Positions 50,155 through 59,363 of a stretch of DNA of 64,000 nucleotides are shown piece by piece; position 1 is the stretch's first letter, and every line of letters starts with the position of its first letter. A program made the position numbers and the translations under genes. The DNA comes from VGBV01 sp963813725 (GTDB lineage: Bacteria; Actinomycetota; Thermoleophilia; Solirubrobacterales; 70-9): positions 1 through 64,000 of the forward strand of contig CAWFAI010000008.1 of the NCBI GenBank assembly GCA_963813725.1. Reading direction: 5' to 3'. Below the pieces are notes generated by a model. That model was given only the letters and a program-made list of their open reading frames with translations, had not been told where the DNA came from and searched no databases.

Positions 50155-50922
50155 GTGGAACCGGCTCCGCCCAGGCGCCCCGACCGCGAGGACCGGCACA
50201 ACGGGCTGGCCTACGCCCTCTGGCTTCCCGATCCCGGGGGCCCGGCTGACCGGCGCGGCGAGCCCGCGCGGCCGGTCCCCAGCCCGCCCTGGCCGGGAAT
50301 CGTGATCTGCCACGGGGCGGGCTCGCGCAAGGAGAACCACGCCGACTTCGCGCGCCTGGCCGCGGCGAGCGGATGGGCGGCTCTGGCCTTCGACGCCAGG
50401 GGGCACGGGGCCTCGGACGGGGAGATGTCGGCCGACGCGGCCGAGGACGTGATCGCGATGGCCCGGCTGCTGGCCGCCCACGAGGGGGTCGACGAGCGCA
50501 GGGTCGCGGCCCGCGGGTCGAGCATGGGCGGCTTCCTCGCCATCCACGCGGCCGCCTTGGGCCCCCAGATCGCCGGTGTGATCGCGGTCTGCCCAGCCAG
50601 CGAGGACGGGCTCGCCCGCGGCCTGCGCCGTGGCGAGCTGGAGATGCGGGTGGGCGACACCCTCGCGCTCGAGGCCTGGCTCGCGGCGAACGACCTGCGC
50701 GAGGCGGTGGCGAAGCTGCGCGGCCAGCCGCTGGTCCTCCTTCACGCCGAAGGCGACGACCAAGTGCCCTCGGAGTGGTCCGAGGAGCTGTACGAGCGCG
50801 CGCCCGACCCGCGCAAGCTCATTCTGGTGCCGGGCGGCGATCACCGCTCGGTACAGCACGACGCAGAGCTGCAGGCCGTGGCCCTGGGCTGGCTGGATAA
50901 GAGGCTGAAGGAGGCCGGCTAG
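50155..50922 (+). CDS. Alpha/beta hydrolase (dienelactone-hydrolase-like)
   Basis: About 255 residues from GTG 50155; an upstream GTG at 50119 is possible and neither has a strong ribosome-binding site. The core has PGIVICHGAGSRKENH (oxyanion loop), FDARGHGASDG, the nucleophile in ARGSSMGGFLA, the acid in HAEGDDQVPSEW and the His in GGDHRSVQ. The fold and triad are complete. It is a cytoplasmic esterase or peptidase of unknown substrate. It overlaps the repaired Gly-rich gene by 4 bp at its 3' end. Confidence 0.83.
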   Translation: MEPAPPRRPDREDRHNGLAYALWLPDPGGPADRRGEPARPVPSPPWPGIVICHGAGSRKENHADFARLAAASGWAALAFDARGHGASDGEMSADAAEDVIAMARLLAAHEGVDERRVAARGSSMGGFLAIHAAALGPQIAGVIAVCPASEDGLARGLRRGELEMRVGDTLALEAWLAANDLREAVAKLRGQPLVLLHAEGDDQVPSEWSEELYERAPDPRKLILVPGGDHRSVQHDAELQAVALGWLDKRLKEAG

Positions 50923-51613
50923 CCGCGGCCGCGGTCGCCTGCGCTGGGGCGATCGCTGTCCGTGGAGCCGCCTGTGGAGGTGCCGTGGAGGTGCCGGTGC
51001 CGCCCGCGGTGCCTGTTCCGGTGGAGCCGGAGCTGCCGCTGGGCCGCGGGTTGGAGGCGGTGGGACGGTCGCTCGGCTGGTTCTCGCCGTTGCCGCCCGA
51101 GCCGCCGCCGCCCGGCGGGTTGCCCGCCGTGCCGCCGTCGCCGCCCCCGGTGCCGCCGCCCGTGTCGCCCGTGTCGCCCGTGCCGCCCGTGCCGCCGGAC
51201 CCGTCGTCCGTGCCGCCGCCTGCGCCTTCGAGCGAGCCGTCGGCCTTGGGGGCCGCGCCGCCGCCGCCATCGCCGCCGCCGCCCGAGCCCGCTGAGGGAG
51301 CGGTCGGGGAGCGGACCGAGTCCGCGATCAGCACGACCGTCGTTCCCAGCGAGAGCGTGGCGGACCCGCCGTCGCCCCTCAACTCAGCGACGCCCAGCGA
51401 CTTCGTGCCGCTGTCGCTGTCGGCGTCGGCGCCGACATCGAAGGAAACCGTGCCCACCAGGAAGACGAACGTGACCACAGCGCCCGCCAGCAGCGCGCCG
51501 CTGGCGCCGATCCCGGCGATGTAGCTCTGCGCTGTCTTGCCGCTGCCCGCCCCCTTGGGGGGCTCGAGGCTGTCGGTCATCCGTGCCTGCATCGATTTCC
51601 TGTCCTCGGCCAT
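50919..51613 (-). CDS. Gly/Ser/Thr-rich single-pass membrane protein (apparent frameshift)
   Basis: It begins AEDRKSMQARMTDSLEPP, followed by a membrane segment (GASGALLAGAVVTFVFLVGTV, about 35-56). A short beta region (GVAELRGDGGSATLSLGTTVVL) precedes a long Gly/Asp/Thr/Ser-rich extracellular tail. Past about 50983 the reading frame loses its GC-rich third positions. Adding one G restores them and gives an ending GGSTDSDRPSAGDRGRG and a stop at 50919, abutting the convergent hydrolase. Low complexity prevents family assignment. It is probably a surface-exposed spacer-type protein. Confidence 0.6.
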
Positions 51614-51741
51614 CCGTGCCTACGTCTACTCCCGTTATCGGCCGCCGGACCTCTCAAACTCTAGCCCCTCACGCAGCCGTACTGGCCAATCGTTCGGATT
51701 CTGTGCGGTATACGCGCGTTATCGGCATTTCGCTTGCGAAA

Positions 51742-52902
51742 CTAGAGGTACCCGAGCGGATCCACGGCGGTGCCGTTGATGCGGACCTCGAAGTGCAGGT
51801 GATCGCCGAAACAGTGCCCGGTGCAGCCGACGTAGCCCAGGATAGAGCCCTGGCTGATCGAGCCCGACGTGCGCGCGAAGCGGGACTGGTGCGCATAGCA
51901 GGTGGAGAGCCCGCCGCCGTGGCTGATGCAGGTGTAGTTGCCGTAGCCGCCGTAGGCCGAGGCGAGCGCGATCGACCCCGACTTGGCGGCGCGGATAGGC
52001 GTGCCCGAGGGCACCGCGATGTCGATGCCCTCGTGCATGCGGCCCCAGCGCATGCCGAAGCCCGAGGTGACGGACCCGTTGACCGGCCAGATGAAGCCGC
52101 TCTGACCGCCTTGGATGGGACCGGCGGGCAGCGTGGCGCCTCCCAGCGACCCGAGCTGCTCCTCGATCTCGGCCGAGATGTCAGACAGGTCGCCCTCGAG
52201 CTTTTCCTGCTGGGCGCGCACGTCCGAGAGGGCCGCCTGCTGCCGCTCGCGGGCCGCGGCCAGCTCCGCGGTGCGTTGCTCGAGGTCGGCGCGGATTCGC
52301 TCCAGCTCCTGCTTGCGCTCGGCGATCGCGTCGCGCGCGGCCTTCACCGTGGTCACGGTCACCCGCATCTCGTCGCGCAGCTCCCGCACGCGACCCACGA
52401 TCGAGGAATCCTGGTCCTCAAGGCGCTGGAGGTACTCGGTGCGCTCGAGCAGGTCGTCGAAGCCGTCGGCCTCGAGCACCACGCTCAGCAGGTCGGGCTC
52501 GCCCGACTTGTAGATCGCGACCAGCCGGGCCTCGAGCAGGTCGATCGCGCGGCTGAGCCGGTCGCGAAGCTCCTCCAGCCTGGTCTGGGCCTCCAAGAGC
52601 TCGGCCTGCTTCTGCTCCAGCTCGGCCTGCAGCGTCGCCTCCCGGTTGCGCAGGTCGGCGACCTGCGTCTGCAGGGTCGTGATCCGCTCCGATGCGGCTG
52701 AGATCTCGGTCGTGAGAACGCCCTCGCGCTTGTCGGCGGCCGAGAGCTTCGCCTCGGTGTCGCTCAGCTGCTCCTGCAGGCTCTGCTGGGCGGGCGCGCT
52801 GCCGGCCAGCGCGCCCGCGGCGATGGCCGCCGCCACGCAGCCGCAGGCGAGCGCGACGCGCGCGCGACGGGAGATCCCGGCGTGGGTCCTGGCGCCACTC
52901 AT
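51742..52902 (-). CDS. Coiled-coil M23 peptidoglycan endopeptidase
   Basis: A 386-residue secreted protein with a signal peptide (RVALACGCVAAAIAAGALAGSAPA). A long two-part coiled coil (about 42-250, heptads rich in Gln/Leu/Glu) and a C-terminal LytM/M23 domain follow. Zinc ligands are visible in HEGIDIAV (HxxxD, about 288-292) and HLHFEV (HxH, about 367-369), so the enzyme should be active. The arrangement is that of EnvC/NlpD-like or FtsEX-activated hydrolases, here with an intact metal site. It is read just after the acyl-CoA dehydrogenase gene with a 4-bp overlap. Confidence 0.9.
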   Translation of the reverse strand: MSGARTHAGISRRARVALACGCVAAAIAAGALAGSAPAQQSLQEQLSDTEAKLSAADKREGVLTTEISAASERITTLQTQVADLRNREATLQAELEQKQAELLEAQTRLEELRDRLSRAIDLLEARLVAIYKSGEPDLLSVVLEADGFDDLLERTEYLQRLEDQDSSIVGRVRELRDEMRVTVTTVKAARDAIAERKQELERIRADLEQRTAELAAARERQQAALSDVRAQQEKLEGDLSDISAEIEEQLGSLGGATLPAGPIQGGQSGFIWPVNGSVTSGFGMRWGRMHEGIDIAVPSGTPIRAAKSGSIALASAYGGYGNYTCISHGGGLSTCYAHQSRFARTSGSISQGSILGYVGCTGHCFGDHLHFEVRINGTAVDPLGYL

Positions 52903-54241
52903 GCGCCCTCAGGATAGGAACGTCCAGGGCCCTCCCCGAGAGGGCCGTTGCAGCCGTGCCTGGCTCGTGCCTGGACCGAAGCGGGGACTGGCGGCCGCCG
53001 GGCCTGCGCAGCGGCGAGCTCAGACGCCCACTCCAGGCGCTCGCGGTACTCCTTGGCCTGCATCCGGCTGATCACCAGGCGCTGCACCTGGGCCGTGCCC
53101 TCGAACAGCTGGTAGATCTTGGCGTCGCGGAACCACTTCTCCAGCGGGCAGTCGGTGGTCTGCGCGTAGGGGCCGACCAGGTCCATCAGGGTCGTGGTGG
53201 CCCACATCGTCACGTCGCCGGCCTTCAGCTTCGACATCGAGCCCTGGCCGCCGTTCATGGGCATGCCGTTCCGGCCCATCCATGAGGCGCGCTGGACCAG
53301 CAGCCGCGCCGAATCGATCTCGGTGGCGACATCGGCCAGCACCTGCTGGATGCGCTGCTCCTGGAGAGGGCCGGCTTCTCGCCCTCGACGGTCTGGCCGT
53401 CCAGGTACTCCAGGGTCCACTCGTAGGCGGCCTGGGCGATCCCCAGCGCCGAGGCGCCGACGATCGGCCGGGTCATCTCGAAGGTCGCGAGCGCGCCCGA
53501 GCTGCCGGCCTTCTGGCCCGAGCGGGCGCGCTCGAGCTTCCTGTTGAGCTTGTCCATCCCGCCCAGCAGCTGGTCGCCGGGGATACGGCACTCCTCCAGG
53601 ATCACCTCGGCGGTGTGGCTGGCCCGGATGCCGATCTTCGTCTCCTTGTTGCCCTGGCGCAAGCCCGGGGTGTCCGGACCGATCACGAACGAGGCCTGAC
53701 CGCGATGTCCCAGCTCGGGATCGACGGTGGCGACCACCACGTGCACGTCGGCGATGCCCCCGTTGGTGATGAAGACCTTGGTGCCGTTCAGGACCCACTC
53801 GTCGCCGTCCTGCTTGGCGGTGGTGCGAAGGCTCTTCACGTCCGAGCCCGCCTGCGGCTCGGTCACGGCGTATGCGCCGAGCTTGATCTCCTCGTCGGTG
53901 CCGAAGCACTGCGGCACCCAGCGGGCGATCTGCTCAGGGGTGCCCGAGGCGGCGAGGCCCGCGGCGGCGAGGCCCGAGCCGCTGATCGCCAGCGCGATGC
54001 CGGCGCAGCCCCAGTGCATCTCCTCGGCGGCGATGACGCCCAGCTGGCCGTCGGAATCGGCGCCGGTGCGCTGCAGGTAGTCGAGACCGTTCAGGCCCCA
54101 CTTTCGGGCCTCCTTGATGGTCTCCCAGGGAGTGCTCTCCTCGGCGTCGTGCTTTGCGGCCACCGGGCGGATCACCTCGCGCGAGAAGCGCCTGACGTAG
54201 TCCTTGAACTCCCGCTGCTCATCGTTGAGGGCGAAATCCAT
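52899..54241 (-). CDS. Acyl-CoA dehydrogenase (apparent frameshift)
   Basis: The start is ATG 54241. The N-terminal part is DFALNDEQREFKDYVRRFSREVI, with the FAD-binding block AYAVTEPQAGSDVKSLRTTA and GTKVFITNGGIADVHVVVA. One base is missing near 53366 (CTCTCCAG should be CTCTTCCAG). Restoring it gives KPALFQEQRIQQVLADVATEIDSARLL and the C-terminal QLFEGTAQVQRLVISRM. The protein (about 447 residues) catalyses the first step of fatty acyl-CoA beta-oxidation with an electron-transfer flavoprotein. A 22-bp operator-like sequence sits just upstream. Confidence 0.88.
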
Positions 54242-54265
54242 GCCTGGGCCTCCCGTTCGGCCGCT

Positions 54266-54287
54266 GATTGACTGGTCAGTCAGCCAG
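54266..54287. promoter_or_regulatory. TetR-type operator candidate upstream of acyl-CoA dehydrogenase
   Basis: A GATTGACTGG / GTCAGCCAG-type element lies 25 bp upstream of the ATG. It matches, at 19 of 22 positions by eye, the element at 61244-61265 upstream of the thiolase gene. Overlapping TGACTGG and CAGTCA half-sites resemble TetR-type fatty-acid regulators. Confidence 0.5.
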
Positions 54288-54394
54288 TTTATACCCTCCT
54301 CCCGATGTGGGATGTGGCACGTGCCGCTGTCGCCCGACCGCTTTCTCACCCCCTCGGCGGCGCCGCGGAACTCGCCCGCGGATAGATTTCCCCG

Positions 54395-55759
54395 GTGCGC
54401 CTGCCGAATGCGATCCAGGGGGCCCTCGATTGGCTGCGCCGCGACGTGCCGGGAACAATCGATCGCCGGGTGCTCGCGGGCGTCGGCGCCGTCCTCGTGG
54501 TCGTCGGCGCGCTGTGGCTGCTGACCGCGGGACCGCTTGCCGGCGACGACGAGCCGGAGGTCGAGACCAAGGTGGTCACGGTCGCCGTCGAGACCGACGA
54601 CGCCAGGGACGCCCCGGTGGGGCCGCTCGGCTTCCCGCTGGTCGCGACCCGCAACACGACCCGGGTCGGCGGGCCCGACGTCGCCACCGACGCGGCCGCG
54701 ATCGCGCTCGCGACGCATCCCCCCTCCTCCCTCTCCGAGCCGGTCGAGGCGGCGATCCTGGTCGGCCCCGGCGACTGGCAGGCCGGGATCGCGGCGTCGG
54801 TCCTGGCCGGTCCGCCGCTGCGCGCACCGGTCCTGGTGGGAGACGAGGGCGCGGTCCCCGCGGTGACCGCGGACGCTCTGGCGAAGCTGAATCCCAAGGG
54901 CGGCTCGGGCCCCGGCGACGCCGCCGTCTACACGGTCGGTGACGTGGCGCCGCCCCCGGGCTACGTCACCCAGGCCCTGCCCGGCGGCTCCCCCGCCGAG
55001 GCGGCCGACTCGATCGACCGGCTGCGCCAGCGGCTGCTCAAATCCGACCCGGGACACATCCTGATCGCGAGCTCCGAGCAGGCCGCCTACTCGATGCCCG
55101 CCGCAGCCTGGGCGGCGCGCTCGGGCGACCCCGTCCTGTTCACCGGGCCCGACGAGCTGCCCCAGGCCACCACCGAGGCCTTGGAGAGACACCGCGGCGT
55201 CCCGATCTACGTCCTCGGGCCCGAGAGCGTGATCGGCGACGAGGTCGTGCGGCAGATCGAGCGCGCTTCGCCGGGAGCCCAGCGGGTCGGCGAACAGGGC
55301 CCGACCGCGAACTCGATCGCGTTCGCACGCTACGCCGATGCCAGCTTCGGCTGGAACATCAACGACCCCGGACACGGCCTGGTGCTGGCCTCGACGTCGC
55401 GGCCGCTGGACGCCGGCGCGGCCGCTCCGCTCTCGGCCAGCGGCAAGTGGGGTCCCCTGCTGGTGGTCGAGGACGCCGCTACGCTCTCCCCCGAGTTGCG
55501 GAGCTTCCTGCTCGACATCAAGCCCGGCTTCGAGGACGATCCCACCCGGGCGGTGTACAACCACGTCTGGCTGATCGGCGACTCGTCAGCGCTCGGCGGA
55601 AAGCTTCAGGCCGAGGTCGACGAGCTCGTGGAGGCCACCGAAGTCGGCCAGGGCGCCGGCGGGCCGGTGGCCGAGATCGGGGGCTCCGGGGACACCGGCG
55701 TGCCGGGCAACGGGCCCGAGGACGAGCCGCAGCCCGGATCGGGCGGGCAGAAGCCGTGA
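54395..55759 (+). CDS. Membrane-anchored cell-wall-binding-repeat protein
   Basis: A 454-residue protein from GTG 54395. A short cytoplasmic tail and one membrane helix (VLAGVGAVLVVVGALWLLTAG, about 28-48) are followed by an extracellular part. It carries CW_binding_2-like repeats: TRVGGPDVATDAAAIALA, AILVGPGDWQAGIAASVLAG, ADSIDRLRQRLL, HILIASSEQAAYSMPAAAWA and VPIYVLGPESVIGDEV. These repeats bind anionic cell-wall polymers in Gram-positive bacteria. A Gly/Pro-rich tail ends the protein. The GTGA overlap with the next gene shows coupling. Confidence 0.8.
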   Translation: MRLPNAIQGALDWLRRDVPGTIDRRVLAGVGAVLVVVGALWLLTAGPLAGDDEPEVETKVVTVAVETDDARDAPVGPLGFPLVATRNTTRVGGPDVATDAAAIALATHPPSSLSEPVEAAILVGPGDWQAGIAASVLAGPPLRAPVLVGDEGAVPAVTADALAKLNPKGGSGPGDAAVYTVGDVAPPPGYVTQALPGGSPAEAADSIDRLRQRLLKSDPGHILIASSEQAAYSMPAAAWAARSGDPVLFTGPDELPQATTEALERHRGVPIYVLGPESVIGDEVVRQIERASPGAQRVGEQGPTANSIAFARYADASFGWNINDPGHGLVLASTSRPLDAGAAAPLSASGKWGPLLVVEDAATLSPELRSFLLDIKPGFEDDPTRAVYNHVWLIGDSSALGGKLQAEVDELVEATEVGQGAGGPVAEIGGSGDTGVPGNGPEDEPQPGSGGQKP

Positions 55760-56037
55760 GCGAGGCAGAGCACCCCAACCGCCTCGCGAAGCGGGTTACC
55801 GCCGAGGACATCCGCGCCCTGGCGGGCCCCGCCACGCCCCACTTCGCGCTCCAGATCCGCAACCGGGTGCAGCGCCTGATCGAGCCGCTGGCCGATGACG
55901 ACCCGGTCAGGGCCGAGGGAGAGCGCGCGATCGAGGATCTGGAGGAGCTCGCCAAGCACAGCGGCGATCCCCGCGGCATGGGCCCCGGCGACGAGCCCGA
56001 GCTGCACGACGAGGGCCGAATCCCCGGGGTTCCCTGA
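55756..56037 (+). CDS. Hypothetical helical protein (93 aa)
   Basis: The start GTG 55756 overlaps the previous stop as GTGA. The product is SEAEHPNRLAKRVTAEDIRALAG, then ATPHFALQIRNRVQRLIEPLADDDPVRAEGERAIEDLEELAKHSGDP and a short acidic tail. It is soluble and almost wholly helical, with no Cys. Conserved-looking spacing suggests a genuine small protein, but I do not recognise the family. Co-transcription with the cell-wall-binding protein is the only contextual clue. Confidence 0.7.
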   Translation: MSEAEHPNRLAKRVTAEDIRALAGPATPHFALQIRNRVQRLIEPLADDDPVRAEGERAIEDLEELAKHSGDPRGMGPGDEPELHDEGRIPGVP

Positions 56038-56083
56038 TGGGTTCCTGATGGCTTCCCTGATGGAGGGGCGATGTCCCTGATGG
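56031..56083 (+). repeat. Four short TYCCTGATGG repeats in an intergenic gap
   Basis: TCCCTGATGG or close variants occur at 56031, 56042, about 56054 and 56074, the first overlapping the stop of the 93-aa gene. Each contains the stop-start pentamer TGATG. The block fills the 53 bp before the MBL gene and looks like a small local tandem duplication. Confidence 0.55.
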
Positions 56084-56090
56084 GCAGGCG

Positions 56091-56766
56091 ATGAAGCAGG
56101 TCGCCGACGGCGTCTGGCGCCTCAGCGAGTTCCCGCCCAGGCCGGTGATCAACGTCTACCTCGCGGGCGACGTGCTGATCGACGCCGGGCGCCGCTGGGA
56201 CGAGGCGCGCATCCGCAAGCAGACCGCCGAGCGCGACCTCTCGCTGCTGGCGCTGACCCACGTCCACCCCGACCACCAGGGGGCCGCCAAGGCGATCTGC
56301 ACCGAGAGGGGCATCCCGCTCGCCTGCCATGAGGCGGATGTGGAGGCGATGGAAGGCCGCCGCCCCGTCCAGGAGACCGCCACGGAGGATTTCCGCAACA
56401 AGCTGATCAGGCGCATCTGGGAGGGCCCGCCCCACAAGGTGGACCGGCCCTTCAAGCAGGGCGACCAGGTGATCCCCGGCTTCGAGGTGATCCACGCCCC
56501 GGGCCACCAGCGCGGCGAGGTGATCTTCTGGCGCGAGGCCGACCGCGTCGCGATCTGCGGCGACGTCGTCCGCAACATGAGCTACCTCACCACCCTCGCC
56601 GGGGTCCGCGAGCCGCCCGAGATCTTCACGATGGACGTTGCGGAGAACCGCCGCTCGATCCGCAAGCTCGCCGATCTGCGGCCCGAGATCACCCTCCCCG
56701 GCCACGGCCCCGAGATCCGCGGCCACGCAGTCGATCGAGGGCCTCGCCCAGCGCGTCGGCGCCTAG
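56091..56766 (+). CDS. MBL-fold metallo-hydrolase (apparent frameshift at 3' end)
   Basis: It starts MKQVADGVWRLSEFPPRPVINVYL. Metal ligands are LTHVHPDHQGAA (HxHxDH), APGHQRGE and the LPGHGPEI His, with CGDVVRN providing the bridging Asp, so it is a glyoxalase-II-like metallo-beta-lactamase-fold hydrolase. An extra G at about 56721 pushes the last codons out of frame. Removing it gives an ending ATQSIEGLAQRVGA and TAG at 56764-56766, four bases into the convergent hydrolase gene. Without repair the frame runs to 56939 across that gene. The substrate is unknown. Confidence 0.83.
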
Positions 56767-57545
56767 TGCCCGTTTGCAGGGACTTTCGTCGCCGCGAGAA
56801 TCGTGTCGGCGACCAGCTGCGGGTCGTCAAACATCGGTGCGTGCCCAACGTCATCGAGCACGATGAACCGTGCCCCGGGGATCATCTGCTGGGCGCGAGC
56901 GCCATAGACATCGACCGGAAAGAGACGGTCCTCGCGTGACCATGCGAGGGTGATCGGGCACGGCAGGGGATCGAGGGGTTCCAACTGTGTCGTGTCTTCG
57001 ATCGTGTCCTCCAGAATCGTGCAGCCGAGGACGTTGTCGGCGGAGTCGATGAAATCGGCTCTGCTCAACCGGTCCCCATGGACGGCGACATCGCTCATGA
57101 CCCAGCGCCGAAAGCGGGCCGAGTGGGACAAAAGAGGCAGCAACCGACGGGAACGGCGAGTGTCGCGCATCGCCGTAGACAGTTCTTCCTTGAGCCGGTT
57201 CCGGTCATCCCAGTCGCTGTCCCAGGCACCCGCCGGAGAAAGTGCACACACGGTCTTCGCACGGCCGCGCCGCGCCAACTCGAGCGCCACCCAACCGCCC
57301 GACGAGCTGCCGGCTAGGTGGGGCCTCTCCAGCCCCAGTTCGTCGAGCACCCGCTCCGTGTCATCGACCCAGTCCTCGAAGACCGTCGGCCTCTTGTCGG
57401 GAACCCGTCCTCCGTGCCCGAACCCCATCGGCGCAATCACGTCAAAGTGTGCGGCCAGAGGCGGGATGACGTGGCGCCAAACCCGATCAGCTTGGAATAT
57501 GCCGTGCAGCAGAACCAGCGGCTCGCCATCACCTTGGCGCAACAC
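56763..57545 (-). CDS. Alpha/beta hydrolase with atypical codon use
   Basis: A 260-residue alpha/beta hydrolase (start GTG 57545, approximate). LVLLHGIFQADRVW forms the oxyanion loop, LAGSSSGGWVAL the nucleophile elbow, SREDRLFPVD the acid and LDDVGHAPMFDD the His. Codons such as GTT, GAT, CAA, GGA and ATA are frequent, so third positions are much less GC-rich than in all neighbours, which suggests relatively recent acquisition. It is probably an esterase or lactonase-like enzyme; the substrate is unknown. Confidence 0.83.
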   Translation of the reverse strand: MLRQGDGEPLVLLHGIFQADRVWRHVIPPLAAHFDVIAPMGFGHGGRVPDKRPTVFEDWVDDTERVLDELGLERPHLAGSSSGGWVALELARRGRAKTVCALSPAGAWDSDWDDRNRLKEELSTAMRDTRRSRRLLPLLSHSARFRRWVMSDVAVHGDRLSRADFIDSADNVLGCTILEDTIEDTTQLEPLDPLPCPITLAWSREDRLFPVDVYGARAQQMIPGARFIVLDDVGHAPMFDDPQLVADTILAATKVPANGH

Positions 57546-57632
57546 GACCGGACCCTACCGCGACGGGAGTGCGGCTTTCATGCAGAGCGGCAGGCTGTGA
57601 GCGCAGACCCTCGTGCGCGGGGGAGGCTTTGA

Positions 57633-58661
57633 CTAACCCGCCGGGCCGAAGGCCTCGACGATCTTCGCCTGGTAGTCGAGCAGCTGCTCGGGCGGGATGA
57701 AGTAGGTGGGGGGCGTGAGCCAGAGGCCGTCGCCGCGCTCGGCCATCTCCTCGACGCGAGCGCGGACCTTGTCCAGGGGGCCGGCGGCGGTGTAGGCCTC
57801 GACCATCTCGTCCGGGATCGCCTCGGGGACGGCCGCGAGGTCGCCCTTGCGGAAGGCGTTCCCGGCGGCCTCGGCGGCGTCGGCGAATCCGTGCATCTCC
57901 CAGAGCGGCCTGTAGGTGCGGACGGTGGCGTAGAAGGCGATCGTGCGGCGGGCCGCGTCGATGGCCCGGGCCTCGTCGTCGTCGATCGCGCAGCAGACGG
58001 TCGGCAGGAAATCGAGGTCCGAACGTTGGCGCCCCGACCGCGCGATTCCCTTGTCGAGGTTCGGGAGCATCACCTCGTCGACCCACCGCACGGGGCACAT
58101 CGGGTGTCCGATGAGCCCGTCGGCGACGTCGCCGGCCATCCGGCACATGCCCTCCTGCATCGCCGCGGTGTAGATGGGGACTCGGTCGCGGGCGGCCTTG
58201 TGGGGGCGGATCCAGCCCTTGATGTCGATCTCCACGTATTCGCCCTCGAAGCGGATCGGCTGGCCGCTAGAGGCCTGCTGCATGATCTGGCGGGTCGCCT
58301 CGATCGTCTCGCGCAGATGCGGCGCCGGCTTGCCGTACTCCACGTCGTGCCAGGTCTCGTTCAGGCGCTTGACCCCGGCGCCGAGCCCGAGCCGGAAGCG
58401 GCCGCCCGACATCTCGTCGATGTCGAGGGCGCTGACGGCGAGGATGAAGGCGCTGCGGGTGAAGGCCCAGGCGATCCCGGTGGCGACGCCGACCCGCTCG
58501 GTCTGAGCCGCGAGCCAGGTCGCCTGGGTGACGCTGCTGCGGAACAGCTCGGGCGTCCAGACGCAGTCGATCCCGGCGGCCTCGGCGACCCGGGCCTGCT
58601 CGGCGAGGTCATCGGCCGAGTCGCCGATCGCGGCGATCTGGATGCGCTCGAGCGCGGACAT
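57633..58661 (-). CDS. LLM-class F420-dependent oxidoreductase
   Basis: A 342-residue luciferase-like monooxygenase-fold protein from ATG 58661. ERIQIAAIGDSADDLAEQARVAEAAGIDCVWTPELF, GVATGIAWAFTRSAFILAVSALDIDEMSGGRFRLGLGAG split by a turn, and PIYTAAMQEGMCRMAGDVADGLIGHP are typical of the actinobacterial F420-dependent group. It would use reduced F420 or FMN in the cytoplasm. F420 enzymes of this type are abundant in Actinobacteria and act on varied substrates, so no reaction is assigned. It lies 11 bp after the DNA glycosylase gene. Confidence 0.88.
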   Translation of the reverse strand: MSALERIQIAAIGDSADDLAEQARVAEAAGIDCVWTPELFRSSVTQATWLAAQTERVGVATGIAWAFTRSAFILAVSALDIDEMSGGRFRLGLGAGVKRLNETWHDVEYGKPAPHLRETIEATRQIMQQASSGQPIRFEGEYVEIDIKGWIRPHKAARDRVPIYTAAMQEGMCRMAGDVADGLIGHPMCPVRWVDEVMLPNLDKGIARSGRQRSDLDFLPTVCCAIDDDEARAIDAARRTIAFYATVRTYRPLWEMHGFADAAEAAGNAFRKGDLAAVPEAIPDEMVEAYTAAGPLDKVRARVEEMAERGDGLWLTPPTYFIPPEQLLDYQAKIVEAFGPAG

Positions 58662-58672
58662 GGCGGCGCAGC

Positions 58673-59267
58673 CTATCCGGGCGCGTTGTCGAGCGAGCGC
58701 CAGAAGTAGAGGCAGGCGATCGTGCGGTGGGGGCGCCACTTCTCGCCGATCCGCTCCAACTCGGCCGGCGCGGGCATCTCGTCGAGGCCGTATGCGAGCT
58801 GGAAGCCCTTGCGGATTCCCAGGTCGCCGGTGGAGAGGACGTCCGGGCGGCCCAGGTGGAAGATCAGGAACATCTCGGCCGTCCAGCGCCCGATGCCCTT
58901 GATCGCGGTCAGCTCCTCGATCACCTCCTCGTCGGAGAGCTCGGGCAGCCGCTTCAGGTCGAGCTCCCCGTCCTCGACCCGCTCGGCGAGGTCGCGGAAG
59001 TAGGAGACCTTCGACCACGAGAGCCCGGCGTCGCGCAGCGCCTGGGGGTCGGCGGCGAGCACCTGCTTGGGGGTCGGCGTTCCGCCGCCGAACAGCTCCT
59101 CGATCCGGCCCCAGATGGTCGCCGCGGCCTTCGTCGAAAGCTGCTGGCCGCAGATCGCGCGCGCCAGCGCCTCGTAGGCGATCCTCGCGGCTGCCGCGGC
59201 GGTCGCGCTCGGGCTCGATCGGCCCCAGCCGCTTCATCAGCTTCGCCAGCTCCTTGTCGGAGGCCAT
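58673..59267 (-). CDS. DNA-3-methyladenine glycosylase, AlkA-type HhH-GPD (apparent frameshift)
   Basis: The start ATG 59267 gives ASDKELAKLMKRLGPIEPERD. One extra base near 59186 breaks the frame. Removing it joins RIAYEALARAICGQQLSTKAAATI to the downstream frame, which has LSDEEVIEELTAIKGIGRWTAEMFLIF (helix-hairpin-helix) and STGDLGIRKGFQLAYG with the catalytic Asp. The repaired protein is about 197 residues, the size of the short AlkA-like enzymes that excise alkylated purines for base-excision repair. The call is secure; the break is probably a consensus error. Confidence 0.85.
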
Positions 59268-59363
59268 CAGCTCCCGGTCGTGCGCGCTCCACTTCGGGCG
59301 CGGGCTTCCGAGCGTGCGCTCCTGTCGCGCGCGGGCTCATACGCGGCTCTTCCGGCGGCGCGA

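Noticed and set aside
50940..51530. Plus-strand Pro-rich coding region
   Set aside because: It is the complement of the Gly-rich tail of the minus-strand membrane protein, which has a membrane helix and good codon bias.
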